DNA of 64,000 nt from RI-153 sp041391225 (GTDB lineage Bacteria > Chloroflexota > Anaerolineae > Caldilineales > Caldilineaceae). The notes beneath the pieces are model-generated. The model had not been told where the DNA came from. It was given only the letters and a program-made list of their open reading frames with translations, and ran no database searches. Below, piece by piece: positions 36,386 through 46,465 of this stretch. Where the stretch lies: assembly GCA_041391225.1 (NCBI GenBank), contig JAWKOL010000014.1, positions 100,092 through 164,091 on the forward strand, written 5' to 3'. The position numbers were made by a program, and so were the translations under genes. The number at the start of each line of letters is the position of its first letter. The stretch's first letter is position 1.

Positions 36386-36426
36386 TCGCCCCTAAAGTGA
36401 AATACACCCTCTCTGATCTGGTAGTT

Positions 36427-36455
36427 TTGTAAGTGTTCTTGCCGGGTGGCATAAT
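36427..36455 (+). promoter_or_regulatory. Candidate sigma-70-type promoter of the second BTAD regulator
   Basis: TTGTAA (36427-36432), a 17-nt spacer and CATAAT (36450-36455; 5 of 6) precede the ATG at 36506 by 50 nt. Spacing is ideal, and the surrounding 80 bp is markedly AT-richer than the genes. Confidence 0.5.
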
Positions 36456-36505
36456 CAAAATAACAGTGAGGCGTTAAATCACCGTTAAATTCACATGGGA
36501 CCCCT

Positions 36506-39500
36506 ATGCTGCATCTGAATCTACTTGGCGCGATCACCCTGAGCGATGAAGATGGGCATCAGGTGCGGTTGCCTGCACGCAAGGAAGAGGCGCTGCTGGC
36601 CTTCCTCGCCACCGAAAACAGCCACGCCCACAGCCGAGAAAGCCTCATGGGCCTGCTCTGGCCCGATTCTCCTCCCGACAAGGCGCGCCTTAGCCTACGT
36701 GTCAACCTGTCGACCCTCAAAAAGCGGCTCAAGCCTCTTAACGCCGACGGTTTGTTGTCTACCTCGTCGCTTGAAATTCGATTTTGCGCCGATCAGTGTG
36801 TTCTGGACATCGTCAAATTCAATCAATTGCTGCGTAGCGGGGACGGTCATGCGCACCGCCGCGACGAACTTTGCGATCAGTGCTTCCTACCTTTTGCGCG
36901 CGCCGTGGATCTCTACCGCGGTGCGTTTCTCGACGGTTTCTACGTGGACGGTTGTCAGGCCTACGAAGAGTGGCTGTTTATGCAGCGTGAGCGCTTCCGC
37001 GTGCTGCACTTGGACGCGCTGGAGAAGTTGACCGACTACCACCAGCGCCGCAGCCAACTGGAGACGGCGTTGGCCTACGCCCGCCGCCAACTGGAGGTAG
37101 ACCCGCTGCGTGAACCGGCGCATCAGCGGATCATGCAGATCCACCTGGCGCAAGGGGACCGCGCCGCGGCGTTGCGCCAGTATGAACGCTGCCGCGCCGT
37201 CCTCGAAGACGAGTTGGGGCTGGCGCCGTCGATTGAGATTCAGGAATTGCACCAGCAGATCCAGGCCAGGCCGACGGCGCAAGCGACGGCGGCGATCTTG
37301 CCCGTGCGGACGAGCGCACCGTCCGGCCAGGTGAACCTGCCTGTGTACCTGACGCCATTCATCGGCCGCCAGGATGAGTTGGATCTGTTGGCAGCGCGTA
37401 TTCACCAAGGAACTTATCGGCTGATTTCGCTGGTGGGTGCAGGGGGGATGGGCAAAACGCGCCTTGTGGTGGAAGCAGCGCGTCGCCAGGTGGATCACTT
37501 CGCCGACGGCGTCTACTTTGCGCCGCTGGCTTCTGTCGAGCAGGCCCAGGACGTGGCCGGCGCGCTGGCCTCTTCCCTTAGGGGTCACCTTTCGCGCTGC
37601 CGAGCGCACGGCGCAGGATCAACTGCTGGATTGGCTGCGTCCGCGCCACCTGCTGCTGGTGATCGACAACTTCGAGCACCTGGTCGCGGCTACGCCGCTG
37701 CTGTTGGCGATCCTACACACCGCGCCGCAGGTGACGCTGCTGATCACCAGTCGTGAACCTCTGCGTGTACAGGCCGAAGACCTGATCCACCTGACCGGTT
37801 TGCCTGTCCCCACCAGCGATGATCTGGCAGCCGTGGGCAAAGCGGCGTCGGCGCGCCTTTTCGTGGATCGGGCCTACCGCGTCGACAAGTCTTTCCGCTT
37901 GAACGCCGACAACGCCGCCGCTGTGGCGCAGATGTGCCGCCTAGTGGAAGGTCGCCCGCTGGGGATCGAACTAGCCGCGGCGCAGACGGCACATCGCCCT
38001 TGTCACGCCATCGCCGACGCCATCCGCGCCGATCTTGACGTCCTCACCGTTGATCTGGCCGACGTACCGGCGCGGCATCGCAGCCTGCGCGCCGTCTTCG
38101 AGCAGAGTTGGCAGGCGCTGACAGCGACAGAGCAGAGCAGTTTCAGCCGCCTCTCCATCTTCCGCAACCCGTTCAGTGTGGAGGCGGCCATCGCTGTGGC
38201 GGGCGCGTCCTTGGCGGTGTTGACGCGGCTGCGCAACGCCCACCTGATCGAGCGCTACGACGACGAGCGCTTCAGCGTCCACGAGCTGCTGCGTCAATTC
38301 GCTGCGGACAAATTGGCCGCGGCGCTGCCCGATCCGTCTTCGTTGCAGCGCCGCTACGCCGATTACTTTCTCACCTGGCTGAGTGGACAGACGCAGATTG
38401 TGACGGGCATTCAGGTGATGTGTGCGGCCCAAACGATCCAGGCCGTCATCGACGACGTGCGCGCCGCCTGGCAATGGACGTCCGCCGCACAAGATGTGTC
38501 TTTGCAGGCGCGGGCGCTGCCGGTGCTGGCGGAATTCTACAACGTGCGCGGAATGAACACCGCCGCAGAGCAGGCCCTACTCGCCGCGCTGGAACATGTC
38601 CCCGCGCAGGCGGACGATCTGCGGGCGCACTTGCTGGTGCGATTGGGGGCTGTGTTGGAGCGACAGGGGAAGATTGACGCAGCGACTGCCGCGATTGATC
38701 GAGGACTCGCCCTGGCCGAACAGATTGGCGATCACCACGCGCTGGCCCTGGGCCGCATGACGCTGGCCTTCCTGCGGCGGAGCACGGGCAGCGTCGTCGA
38801 CAGCATACGGATCGTCCGCGATGCCCTGGACGCGCTGCCGCATGGGCAGTTCTTGTCTACGCGCGTCGATCTGCTGATCTTCCTCGCCACCCAAGAAACC
38901 GAATCAGGGAACATGGCAGCCAGCGACGTCGCCTACGCCGAGGCCAGGCGCATCGTGGCGCAGACGGGCAACAAGCGGCAGGAACAGGCGCTGCTCTTCT
39001 ACGCCGCCGTGGATCGCATCGACGATGACGAAGTCGTCGCCCGCCGGTCGATTGAGCGGGCGCTGGCGCTCTGCCCTGAAACCGGCGACCGCACGCTGGA
39101 GACACACATCCTCATCGCCCTGGGCTTTTTGCAGGCGCGCATCGGCCACTATGCCCAGGCCATCGACTATCACCGCCGCGCACTGGTCATCTGCACCGAC
39201 GATCACGAACCTATCCAGCAGAGTTACATCTTGCACAATCTGTGCGCCGATTATTACAATCTGGGCGACTACGAACAGGCGTATCGTTTCGGCCACGAAG
39301 CGCTGGCAATTGCGCAACGCAACAACCTGCTCGACGGCATCGCCTACGCCCAAATGCACCTTGGGCATGTCCTCGCCGAGATGCGATGGTACGCAGACGC
39401 CAAAGATGCGTTTGTCTGCGCCAGAGACATCCTCGTGCAGATGGAGCGGGAGCTCAACGTGGTGGAAGTCGACGCTGGGCTGGCGCATGTGGATCGTCTG

Positions 39501-39782
39501 CTCGGGGACATGTCCGCCGCGGTGCAGCGCGCCGACGCCGTCTACCCGCATCTCGTACCCGCGCCGCTTCCGCTGTTGGACGAGCCATCGCGTGTCTACC
39601 TGCACAGTTATCAGGTCCTCGCTGCCGCCAAAGACAGCCGCGCCCAGGAGATCCTGGACGCGGCGTATCGCTATCTTCAAACTCGCGCCGCCCGCCTCGA
39701 CCCCGAAGACAGCGAACGCTTCCTCCGCGCCGTCCCCGCGAACAGGGCGATCCTGGCGGCGTGGGCAGAGTCCAGAGATTGA
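36506..39782 (+). CDS. BTAD (SARP-like) / STAND ATPase / TPR transcriptional regulator, one frameshift
   Basis: About 1,092 aa when rejoined. Residues 1-95 are a winged-helix DNA-binding domain of the SARP/OmpR type (LHLNLLGAITLSDEDGHQVR; SLMGLLWPDSPPDKARLSLR). The BTAD TPRs reach about residue 250, and a linker ends in LPVYLTPFIGRQDELDLL. The ATPase has Walker A at 311-318 (GAGGMGKT) and Walker B HLLLVIDNFEHL; the MalT-like GRPLGIELAAA and VHELLRQFAADKL follow, then some 500 residues of TPRs. The frame breaks near 37580 (...GALASSL to GVTFRAAERTAQDQLLDWL). It is a paralogue of the partial regulator at the window start. It diverges from the response regulator and giant-protein genes. The stop overlaps the next inverted repeat. 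Confidence 0.88.
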
Positions 39783-39954
39783 TCCACGAAGGCACACGAA
39801 GAGGAGAGGAGAGGAGAGGGACACGGATTTCAGGATTATCAGGACAGAAGAGAAGAATGACTATGTGTCTTTCTCTGGATCTCCTGAAAATCCGTGCAAT
39901 CCGCGTCCCTCTCCTCTCTTTCGTCCTTTTCTCTTCTTCGTGTCTCTTCGTGGA
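39781..39954. repeat. Long inverted repeat after the BTAD regulator
   Basis: GATCCACGAAGGCACACGAA and following bases (39781-39803) pair with 39932-39954 at about 20 of 23 positions. Inner polypurine GAGGAGAGGAGAGGAGAGGG and GGATTTTCAGGA-like parts pair with CCTCTCCTCTC and TCCTGAAAATCC, with a 9-nt insertion. The TGA stop of the regulator overlaps the first arm. The stem lies between convergent genes and may serve as a terminator. Confidence 0.7.
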
Positions 39955-39975
39955 TCCACGTCCACTCGGCTGTGG

Positions 39976-41415
39976 TTACTCCCCGTTCAAGGACGGCATA
40001 CCCGTGGTGTAGAGCCAGTATTCGAAGAAATCGTCCAGATCTTCGCCGCTGATGTCTTCGGTCAGGGCGATGAATTTTTGGGTGGAGACGTTGTCATCGC
40101 GGTAGGTGGCGTAGTACTGGCGCAGCAGATCGAAGAAGGTCTCGTCGCCGAGGCGCAGGCGCAGGGCGTGGAGCGTCAACGCTCCGCGCACGTAGACGGT
40201 TTGGTTGAAGAGATCTTCGCCGGTGGGTGTCCCCGGTGGATTGACGTTGAACACTCCTTCGATGCTGCCGTTGACGATGCGTTCCAGCCGTTCCGCACCA
40301 TAGCGATGTTCCATCCACAGCCACGAAAGGTAGGTGGCGAAGCCTTCGTTGAGCCAGATGTCCTGCCAATGCTCCAGGCTGACGCTGTTGCCGAACCACT
40401 GATGCACCAATTCGTGGGCCACCACTTCTTCGCCGGGCATCAGCAGGTGACCCTGCGACAGCAGCGACCGTGTCTGTGTTTCCAGCGAAAAGCCCAGCGG
40501 CAACACAATCGCGCCGTAACTCTCGAAGGGGTACGGGCCGATCAGGTCGCTGTAGAACTCGATCATCTCGCTGGTGTTTTCCAGTGCAGCCAGGGCCACA
40601 TCACGGGTGCCGGGGGTGATGAAATTGAGGATGGGCAGCCCGTTGGGTCCTTCCTCTTCTTCGATGATGTACTCGTCGATGGCGACCGTGGCCAGGTAGG
40701 TGGCCATCGGATTGAGCACGTCCCACACGTAGGTGCGCTGACCGTCCGTCTCGATGACATCCACCAGCAGCCCGTTGGACGCGGCCACGAAGGGCTCGTC
40801 CACGGTGACGCGGATGTCGTAGGTCGCCTTGTCCTGCGGGTGATCGTTGGACGGGAACCACGTGGACGCGCCGAAGGGCTCGCTGACCACGACGATGGTG
40901 TCCCCTCGCTGCACCCAGCCCAGTTGACCCAACATCGGCATCGAGCGCGGCTCCGGCTGTCCGCCATAGGCCACGGTGACGGTGAAGACGTCACCCTCCG
41001 CCAGCGACGCAGCGGGCGTGATGATCAGTTCGGCGTCCTCGCGGACGAACTCGGCGGGCTGCGCGGCTACGTCGACGCTGTCCACGCGCAGGCCGGTGAG
41101 ATCGAGGTGGAAGCTGTCCAATGCGGTGAGGGCGACAGCGCTGATCATCGTCGTGGCCGTGATCGTGTTGCTCTGCACGTCCACAGTTAGGCCCAGCGCG
41201 TAGTGTTGCACGTCGTAGCCGGCGTTGCCCAATCCCGGGTAGAGCGCGTCGCCGATGCTGCCGAGATCCGGGACGACGGTTGGTTGCGGCGTCACCACTT
41301 CGGGCGTCACCGGCGCTGTGGGGATGGGCGGGTACATGGTTGTGCAGCCGCTGAGCAGAAACGCAAGGGTCAGCAATGCAGATGTCAAAAGCGAACGGGT
41401 GGTTGGCATTTTCAT
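39976..41415 (-). CDS. M1-family zinc metallopeptidase lipoprotein
   Basis: The product is 479 aa. The lipoprotein signal ends FLLSGC (Cys24) and is followed by a Pro/Thr-rich spacer. A beta-saddle N-terminal domain precedes the gluzincin catalytic domain: HELVHQW with His334, Glu335 and His338, and third zinc ligand Glu357 in WLNEGFATY (HEXXH-X18-E). The usual GAMEN exopeptidase motif is replaced by LGFSLETQTRSL, as in the shorter bacterial M1 group, so strict aminopeptidase activity is not certain. The C-terminal helical domain is short. It is predicted to face outward on the membrane and trim peptides, perhaps those made by the secreted clostripain-like protease. Confidence 0.93.
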   Translation of the reverse strand: MKMPTTRSLLTSALLTLAFLLSGCTTMYPPIPTAPVTPEVVTPQPTVVPDLGSIGDALYPGLGNAGYDVQHYALGLTVDVQSNTITATTMISAVALTALDSFHLDLTGLRVDSVDVAAQPAEFVREDAELIITPAASLAEGDVFTVTVAYGGQPEPRSMPMLGQLGWVQRGDTIVVVSEPFGASTWFPSNDHPQDKATYDIRVTVDEPFVAASNGLLVDVIETDGQRTYVWDVLNPMATYLATVAIDEYIIEEEEGPNGLPILNFITPGTRDVALAALENTSEMIEFYSDLIGPYPFESYGAIVLPLGFSLETQTRSLLSQGHLLMPGEEVVAHELVHQWFGNSVSLEHWQDIWLNEGFATYLSWLWMEHRYGAERLERIVNGSIEGVFNVNPPGTPTGEDLFNQTVYVRGALTLHALRLRLGDETFFDLLRQYYATYRDDNVSTQKFIALTEDISGEDLDDFFEYWLYTTGMPSLNGE

Positions 41416-41463
41416 GGTTTTGTTTAGGGGACTTCGTACTGAGCGATGCGGTGGTACAAGGGG

Positions 41464-41853
41464 CTAGGCGATCTGTAGCCCCAGATGAATCACAAAGGGA
41501 TCGAAATCGCGATCCTGGTAAAGCAGCGTGTAGCCGTTTTCGATTACATACGTGGCGATGAGGCAGTCCACCGTCTTGCGGATGGTGATGCCTCTTTGCC
41601 GTAGAAGACGGTAATTCCTGGCACTTTGGATAGCCAGGGTGGCACCGCCGATCGTGAAAACAGGGAAGGTGAGCAGCGCTCGCTGTGCCCGTTCAAACTC
41701 CCGGTCCTGGCGGAATCCTTGAAGGACTTCACAGAGGATGAGATCACCAATCCCCAATTCCTGGCGACCTAACGCCAAATCGAGTCTGTCTGTGGTCGGT
41801 GTGTGTACTCCGTTGAAGTAGTCAATCCAGACTGAAGAATCAACAATCCACAC
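41464..41853 (-). CDS. vapC: VapC-type PIN-domain ribonuclease toxin
   Basis: The product is 129 aa starting at GTG 41853 (MWIVDSSVWIDYFNG). PIN active-site acids are visible: Asp5, Glu42 (LCEVLQGF), Asp96 (KTVDCLIA) and Asp114/Asp116 (DRDFDPF). VapC toxins cleave tRNA or rRNA and are held by VapB. The start overlaps the antitoxin gene by 14 nt, the usual coupling. An in-frame extension further upstream runs through the antitoxin and is unlikely. Confidence 0.92.
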   Translation of the reverse strand: MWIVDSSVWIDYFNGVHTPTTDRLDLALGRQELGIGDLILCEVLQGFRQDREFERAQRALLTFPVFTIGGATLAIQSARNYRLLRQRGITIRKTVDCLIATYVIENGYTLLYQDRDFDPFVIHLGLQIA

Positions 41854-42070
41854 GATCCTGCTCCGGGGTGTAGTCGACGCGGCCCTCACGCATGGCATCT
41901 AAATCGCCTTCCCAGTGTAGTTGACCACGCAACGCCCGTACGGATTCCTGCGCTTTGAGGCGAACCAGGGTTCTCAATGCTTCCTCAATCACGCCTTTTT
42001 TGGTGGTGATCCCGGTTTGCCGCATCGCTTCAGCAATCAATTCGTCGTCTAATACAATGTTTGTTCGCAT
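41840..42070 (-). CDS. vapB: VapB-type antitoxin
   Basis: The product is 76 aa. The N-terminal ribbon-helix-helix DNA-binding domain (MRTNIVLDDELIAEAMRQTG) is followed by TTKKGVIEEALRTLVRLKAQ and a C-terminal toxin-binding tail (LDAMREGRVDYTPEQ). This is the DUF2191/VapB family usually paired with PIN toxins. The start at 42070 is preceded by GGAGCAGG. It probably autorepresses the operon through the inverted repeat just upstream. Confidence 0.9.
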   Translation of the reverse strand: MRTNIVLDDELIAEAMRQTGITTKKGVIEEALRTLVRLKAQESVRALRGQLHWEGDLDAMREGRVDYTPEQDRVDC

Positions 42071-42079
42071 GACCTGCTC

Positions 42080-42113
42080 CAATACACATGATCTGTTGAA
42101 TTTGTGTGTATTG
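42080..42113. promoter_or_regulatory. Inverted-repeat operator upstream of vapBC
   Basis: CAATACACA (42080-42088) and TGTGTATTG (42105-42113) are perfect 9-bp arms with a 16-nt spacer, ending 10 nt before the vapB start. The region is AT-rich. Position and symmetry fit a VapB(C) operator. Confidence 0.6.
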
Positions 42114-42135
42114 TATCACTATCAACCGCGTTCTA

Positions 42136-44956
42136 TCAACCAGGATTGCCCAACCGCAACGTCGTAAAGACGCGTTGACTGAAACTGCGCAGGATCACAA
42201 TGATCTCCACCAGCACCATGCCCAGCGTGAAGATCGTGGCCATCCACGCGATCTGGACCCAATCGATGTAGGGGATGAGCGGGGGGAGCGGCGCGGCAAT
42301 GTCGCCGGTGATGCGGAAGAAGGGCGAGAAGAGCGCTGCCGCCACCGCACCGACGATGGTGCCGCCCACTGCGCCGTAGGCGGTGATCAGCGTGTACTCG
42401 ATCCCCACCTGTGTGAGGACCTGCCCACGCAGCAGCCCCAGCGCTCGCAGCACACCGAACTGGTAGCCCCGCTCGCTCAAAGACGCAAAACCGTGTACCA
42501 ACAGCGCCAGCGTCGCCATCACCGCCGCCGCCACAAAGCCCACCGACAGCGTGCCGAAGATGCCCACGCGCTCCAATTGTGCCTGTTCGGTGGCAACTTC
42601 GCTGACAGCATTGCGCAGCCGCCCGGGGGCCAGATTGCGCGCTTCGACGGCGTCGATCACTTGTTCTGGATCAGCCCCGTCCTGAAGACGCAGCCAGGTG
42701 TGGTGCGGGAACTCAGCCCCGCCAGGAGGAAGATCGTCTCCAGGTTGCCGATGATCACAAAATCGTCGACATAGGCCGTGGGGAAGTAGGTGTACGTCCC
42801 CGCGATGGTGAAGGTGCTGGTCATGCGGAAGCCATCGTCGAGGATGACGGTGATCGAAAGCGTGTCGCCCACGTTAAGGACATTGTCTTCGAGGAAGCGC
42901 TGCGGCACCAGCACATTGTCCAGACCGCCTGCTAGCCGGTTCATCAGCCCACCCAGCGAATCGCGGGCGAAGTCGTTGCGGAACCAGAGCACGTTGGGCA
43001 GATCGAGCCGATCCACGGCCAGGAAGCGGGCGTTGTAGCGGTCTCGGCCTGTGTCCACGCGCGCACCGTAGTCGCCCACCCGCGCCGTCGCGGCCACACC
43101 TGGCAGATCGTTGAACGCCCCGCGCTGCGTCACCACCGGCACTGGATTCGTCTCGCTGGGCAGGAAGGGCAAGAAGCGCATGTCCGCTTCCACGCTGTAG
43201 TAGATGCGATCCACCAGCCAGCGATCCAGACTCGACGCCATAGAAACGGTGTAAATCCCCATCGCCAAGAGGACAATCACCAACAGCAGCGGTGTGCTGT
43301 AGGCTGCGCTGTGGCGTCCTAGCTGGCGCAGCACCAGATGTGGTGTGAGCCAGGGCATGCGCCCCGCCAGCCAATCGAGGACGGTCATCAGCAGCGGGAA
43401 GAAGCGCATCACCAGCAGCGCCGCTGTCACCACGAAGAGCGCGGCGCGAGGACGAGCAATGGATCCTGGAATAGCCCCTCCGGCCCGCCCACGTTGGGGT
43501 CCACGAAACTGCCGCGCAGCAGCAGTTGGCGGTAGACGTAGATCGCAGGGATCACCAGGATGAAGTCGAGGTAGATGCGCTGCCAGAAGGGGCGTTGTGT
43601 CTGGCGAGCGTGGGCGCGTTCCTGCTGCACCACCGTCGTGCGCGACATGTTCAGCACGGGGACGAGCCGCCGCCAGCGCAACAAGCAGGCCCAGCACCAC
43701 CAATCGCAGGTCCAGTCCTTGCAGCGAAACGGGCAGCGGCGGGCGCGGGCGAAGGTGAGGAAACTGGCCGTGTTGCCCATCAACCGCGCCAATCCCATGC
43801 CTGCCAAAATGCCCAGCGGCGCGGCGACGACGAAAAGCAGCAGTTGTTCGAGCATCGTCAGGCCGAAGAGCGTCGACTTGCTCATGCCCCGGCTGCGCAA
43901 CACCGCGATCTCGCGCTGCTGCCGCCCGGCGATGATGCCCGAAACCAAAATCAAAAAGTAGACGAGGAAGATCAACGATGGCAGGTTGAAGGCCAGCAGC
44001 ATCGTCGTCAGCACCGACTGCCGACCCACGAAATCCTGTAGCGGACCTAGCGGCGATATGTCGAGGCGGGCGTCGGGCAGGTAGCGGTCGATGATCGACA
44101 TGGCGCGGTCGAAGCCGGTGACGTACTCGACGGCGTGGCTGGGGTTGAGCGGCGTGTCGTCGAGGGTGATGTACCACGAAATCGCCCGCGCCCGCGCCGG
44201 CAACACCGGTTCGATAAAGCGGACATAGTCGGCCCGGTTCACCAAAAGCGCCGACTTGAGGCTGGTGTCGGGGTTCTTGAACCAGAACGGACTCGTGGGA
44301 TCGTTGGCGCGCCAGAACCCGGCCACGCGGACCACTGCGAACGGCTGGCTCACGGTAAACCCGACCCGGAAAGTTTCGCCGGGATCGAGGCCCATCTCCG
44401 CGGCGAGGGACTCGTGCATCCACACGTCCATCACCTCACCCGCTGACGCAGCGCCGCCCACAAACGGATCGCCTGCCGCCGCGCTGAGGTGATCGGCCAC
44501 GTCCTCGATGTAGACGGCGTTGACGGTGTTGAGCAGCCCGTTGGGATCGCCGTAGCGGGTGTCTCCTTCGGGCGGCATCATCATCAGATTGCCGCTCTCC
44601 ACCTGGATGCCCTGGCGCGCCCGCGGCAACCCAATCTCATCCGAAAGCGTACCCGCCAGATTGCCCGCCACTTCCTCAGCGTTGCCCAGCGAAAGCGGAC
44701 GCCGCGCCGAGGGGAAAATGTAGACACGTAACGAAAAGGCGTCGCGCCCCGTCTGGCTGGTCAACGCCGTCAGCTCTTGCTGTAAAATCGCACGATCCAC
44801 CCCTTGCGCAAAGAACGCCGCGCTGCTCAACAGCGCCACCGCCAGCACAATGCCGAACAAATTGAGCAAAGCCAACCCAATCCTGCTGCCAAAACTGCGC
44901 AACAGCAGGCGGAGGAAGGCGGGGATGAGTAGGATTGACCGGATGAGTGTGTTCAT
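42136..44956 (-). CDS. FtsX-like (MacB-type) ABC transporter permease, four frameshifts
   Basis: About 940 aa when rejoined. The N-terminal helix (IGLALLNLFGIVLAVALLSS) and extracellular MacB-like domain (LSLGNAEEVAGNLAGTLSDE ...) lead to an FtsX domain (FNLPSLIFLVYFLILVSGII, GRQQREIAVLRSRGMSKSTL). A second set of helices and extracellular domain (TPLLLVIVLLAMGIYTVSMA ... SVEADMRFLPFLPSE) and the C-terminal FtsX domain (SLSERGYQFGVLRALGLLRG) follow. Breaks occur near 43740, 43660 (these two compensate each other), 43440 and 42700. Such permeases export lipoproteins or peptides or act mechanically on cell-wall enzymes, with a MacB/FtsE-like ATPase; none is adjacent. The compensating pair of shifts is a strong hint of sequencing indels. 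Confidence 0.83.
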
Positions 44957-44988
44957 GGGGGGATGGGTTTCTCAAGTGGTGGGCGTAG

Positions 44989-45078
44989 TGCGTAATTCGT
45001 AATGAGTAATTCGTCGACTCTGTTGGTCGCCAATTAGAGAACTACTTCGTCTGCCAATTGCGCATTACGAATTACGCA
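44989..45078. repeat. Inverted repeat between permease start and hydrolase stop
   Basis: TGCGTAATTCGTAAT (44989-45003) pairs perfectly with ATTACGAATTACGCA (45064-45078). Arms stutter on GTAATTCG. The TAA stop of the hydrolase (45079-45081) is at the edge of the right arm. Confidence 0.8.
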
Positions 45079-45915
45079 TTACTCAATCTTTCGCGCTTCC
45101 TCAAACGCCTCAAACTCCTCCGCCACAAAGTCGATGATGCGTTCGGCGAGGACGACGGGGGATTCGATCATGGGGCTGTGGCCCACGCCGCGGAGGACTT
45201 CGAGGTTGTTGGCGCCGGGAATGGCGATCAGCGTGCGGGTGGTGGCGTCGCGGTCGACGATGGTGTCCTGGTTGCCCCAAATCAAGAGGACGGGCAAGGT
45301 GAGGCGATGTACGTCCTCGAAGCGGTTCCAGCGATCCAGCGCTTCGGCGACGCCGCTAAAGGCCGCCGGCGCCATCTGTGATGCGTCCTCGACGAGTTGG
45401 GCGAAGAAGGCGTCGAATTGGGCTTGCGTCATGGCGGACGGCGGCGCGGTGGGCATGAGCGTGGCCAGGGCGCGGGCGAGCAGGTCGCGGTCCTCGCGCA
45501 TGGAATCGAGCAGGCGCAGCCCCTCCAGCGGCGTGAAGACACCCTCCACCGGCGCCGTGTCCACGAGGACGAGGGTGTGCAGCCGGTTGATATGGTTAAG
45601 CGCGTATTCCACTGCAATCGCGCCGCCGCTGGAATGGCCGACAAGGTCGAAGTTGTGCAGATCCAGGGCGTCGACGAAAGCGGCAATGTCGGCGGCCTGA
45701 TCCTCGATGGCGTAGCCGTCTGCGCTGTGGGTGCTGCCACCGCAGCCGCGTAGATCGGGGGCGATGGCGTAGATGTCTTCGGGCAGGATGTCGAAGAACG
45801 GCTCCCACCAGCGACTGGTGGCGAAGCTGCCATGCAGCAGCAGCATGGGCAGGCCATCCTCCGCGCCGTGGGTGCGGTAGTGGAACGTCATGCGTTCGGT
45901 TTCGAGAAGGGGCAT
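45079..45915 (-). CDS. Alpha/beta-hydrolase fold protein
   Basis: The product is 278 aa starting MPLLETERMTFHYRTHGAED. It has oxyanion-hole LLHGSF, nucleophile elbow GHSSGG, acid in LLIWGNQDTIVD and catalytic His in GVGHSP, the complete triad. Sequence style is that of small esterase/haloperoxidase-like hydrolases; the substrate is unknown. The upstream small beta-repeat gene runs into the same frame without a stop as assembled, so an apparent fusion exists, but the methionine at 45915 is a natural start. Confidence 0.88.
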   Translation of the reverse strand: MPLLETERMTFHYRTHGAEDGLPMLLLHGSFATSRWWEPFFDILPEDIYAIAPDLRGCGGSTHSADGYAIEDQAADIAAFVDALDLHNFDLVGHSSGGAIAVEYALNHINRLHTLVLVDTAPVEGVFTPLEGLRLLDSMREDRDLLARALATLMPTAPPSAMTQAQFDAFFAQLVEDASQMAPAAFSGVAEALDRWNRFEDVHRLTLPVLLIWGNQDTIVDRDATTRTLIAIPGANNLEVLRGVGHSPMIESPVVLAERIIDFVAEEFEAFEEARKIE

Positions 45916-45920
45916 ATTTT

Positions 45921-46365
45921 CTACTCGCGCTGTGTGATTTTTCGATTCTCTTCGGCATCTTCGGGGAGGAAGATCAACAGCAGCGGCGGCGGCGATGGTG
46001 TCCATGTCCCCCTCGGCGCGGCCGACTTCCTCTTCCCCAAGGATCAATCCACCCTGCACCACCACGCCGTCGGGATCGAGCCAGCCCAACTCGCCGCCTT
46101 CGAAGAGACCATAGCTGAAGACGCCGCCATGGGCGTCGACATTGCCCACCTCTTTTTCGTCGTGGCGGGTGTCGCGGAAGATGCGGTAACCGTTGCCGTG
46201 CGCCTGGGCGCGTCCAATCCGCTGCGCCGAGCGTTGGCGTATGATGGTGTAGATGACGCCGTCCGCGTCCACACAGCCGACGCGCGACTCGCCGTAGCGG
46301 GTGAGTTTGTAGATGTCGGTGCGGTCCTCGGGCAGGGGGACCGACGCATTGGTTGGGTTTGTCAT
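45921..46365 (-). CDS. Small protein of repeated 'VGxVDxDGxV' beta-hairpins, one frameshift
   Basis: Starting at 46365 (MTNPTNASVPLPEDRTDIYK), the protein repeats a strand-turn-strand unit: SRVGCVDADGVIYTI, RIGRAQAHGNGYRIF, EVGNVDAHGGVFSYG, ELGWLDPDGVVVQG. It then has EEEVGRAEGD and an Ala/Leu-rich tail. In the assembled frame it fuses to the hydrolase. A one-base shift in the GCCGCC run near 45985 gives a more natural ending (LLLIFLPEDAEENRKITQRE, stop at 45921-45923), with a membrane-like segment. Similar proteins with this '4-fold beta' look are familiar in Chloroflexota, but the function is unknown. Confidence 0.65.
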
Positions 46366-46372
46366 GGTGGGT

Positions 46373-46381
46373 ATTTTAGCA
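46373..46381 (-). promoter_or_regulatory. Extended -10 close to the start codon (possible leaderless transcript)
   Basis: TGCTAAAAT on the minus strand ends 7 nt before the ATG at 46365, and no ribosome site lies between. Transcription would begin at or within a base or two of the ATG. The same nonamer precedes the E1 beta gene at 3658. Confidence 0.45.
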
Positions 46382-46465
46382 TTGGGGCGGGTGGATTGGT
46401 GAATGCGTGGTGCGTGGTGCATGTACCAGTGGAGGAAGTGAGCGGTGATTGGCGAGTTGGTCGCT

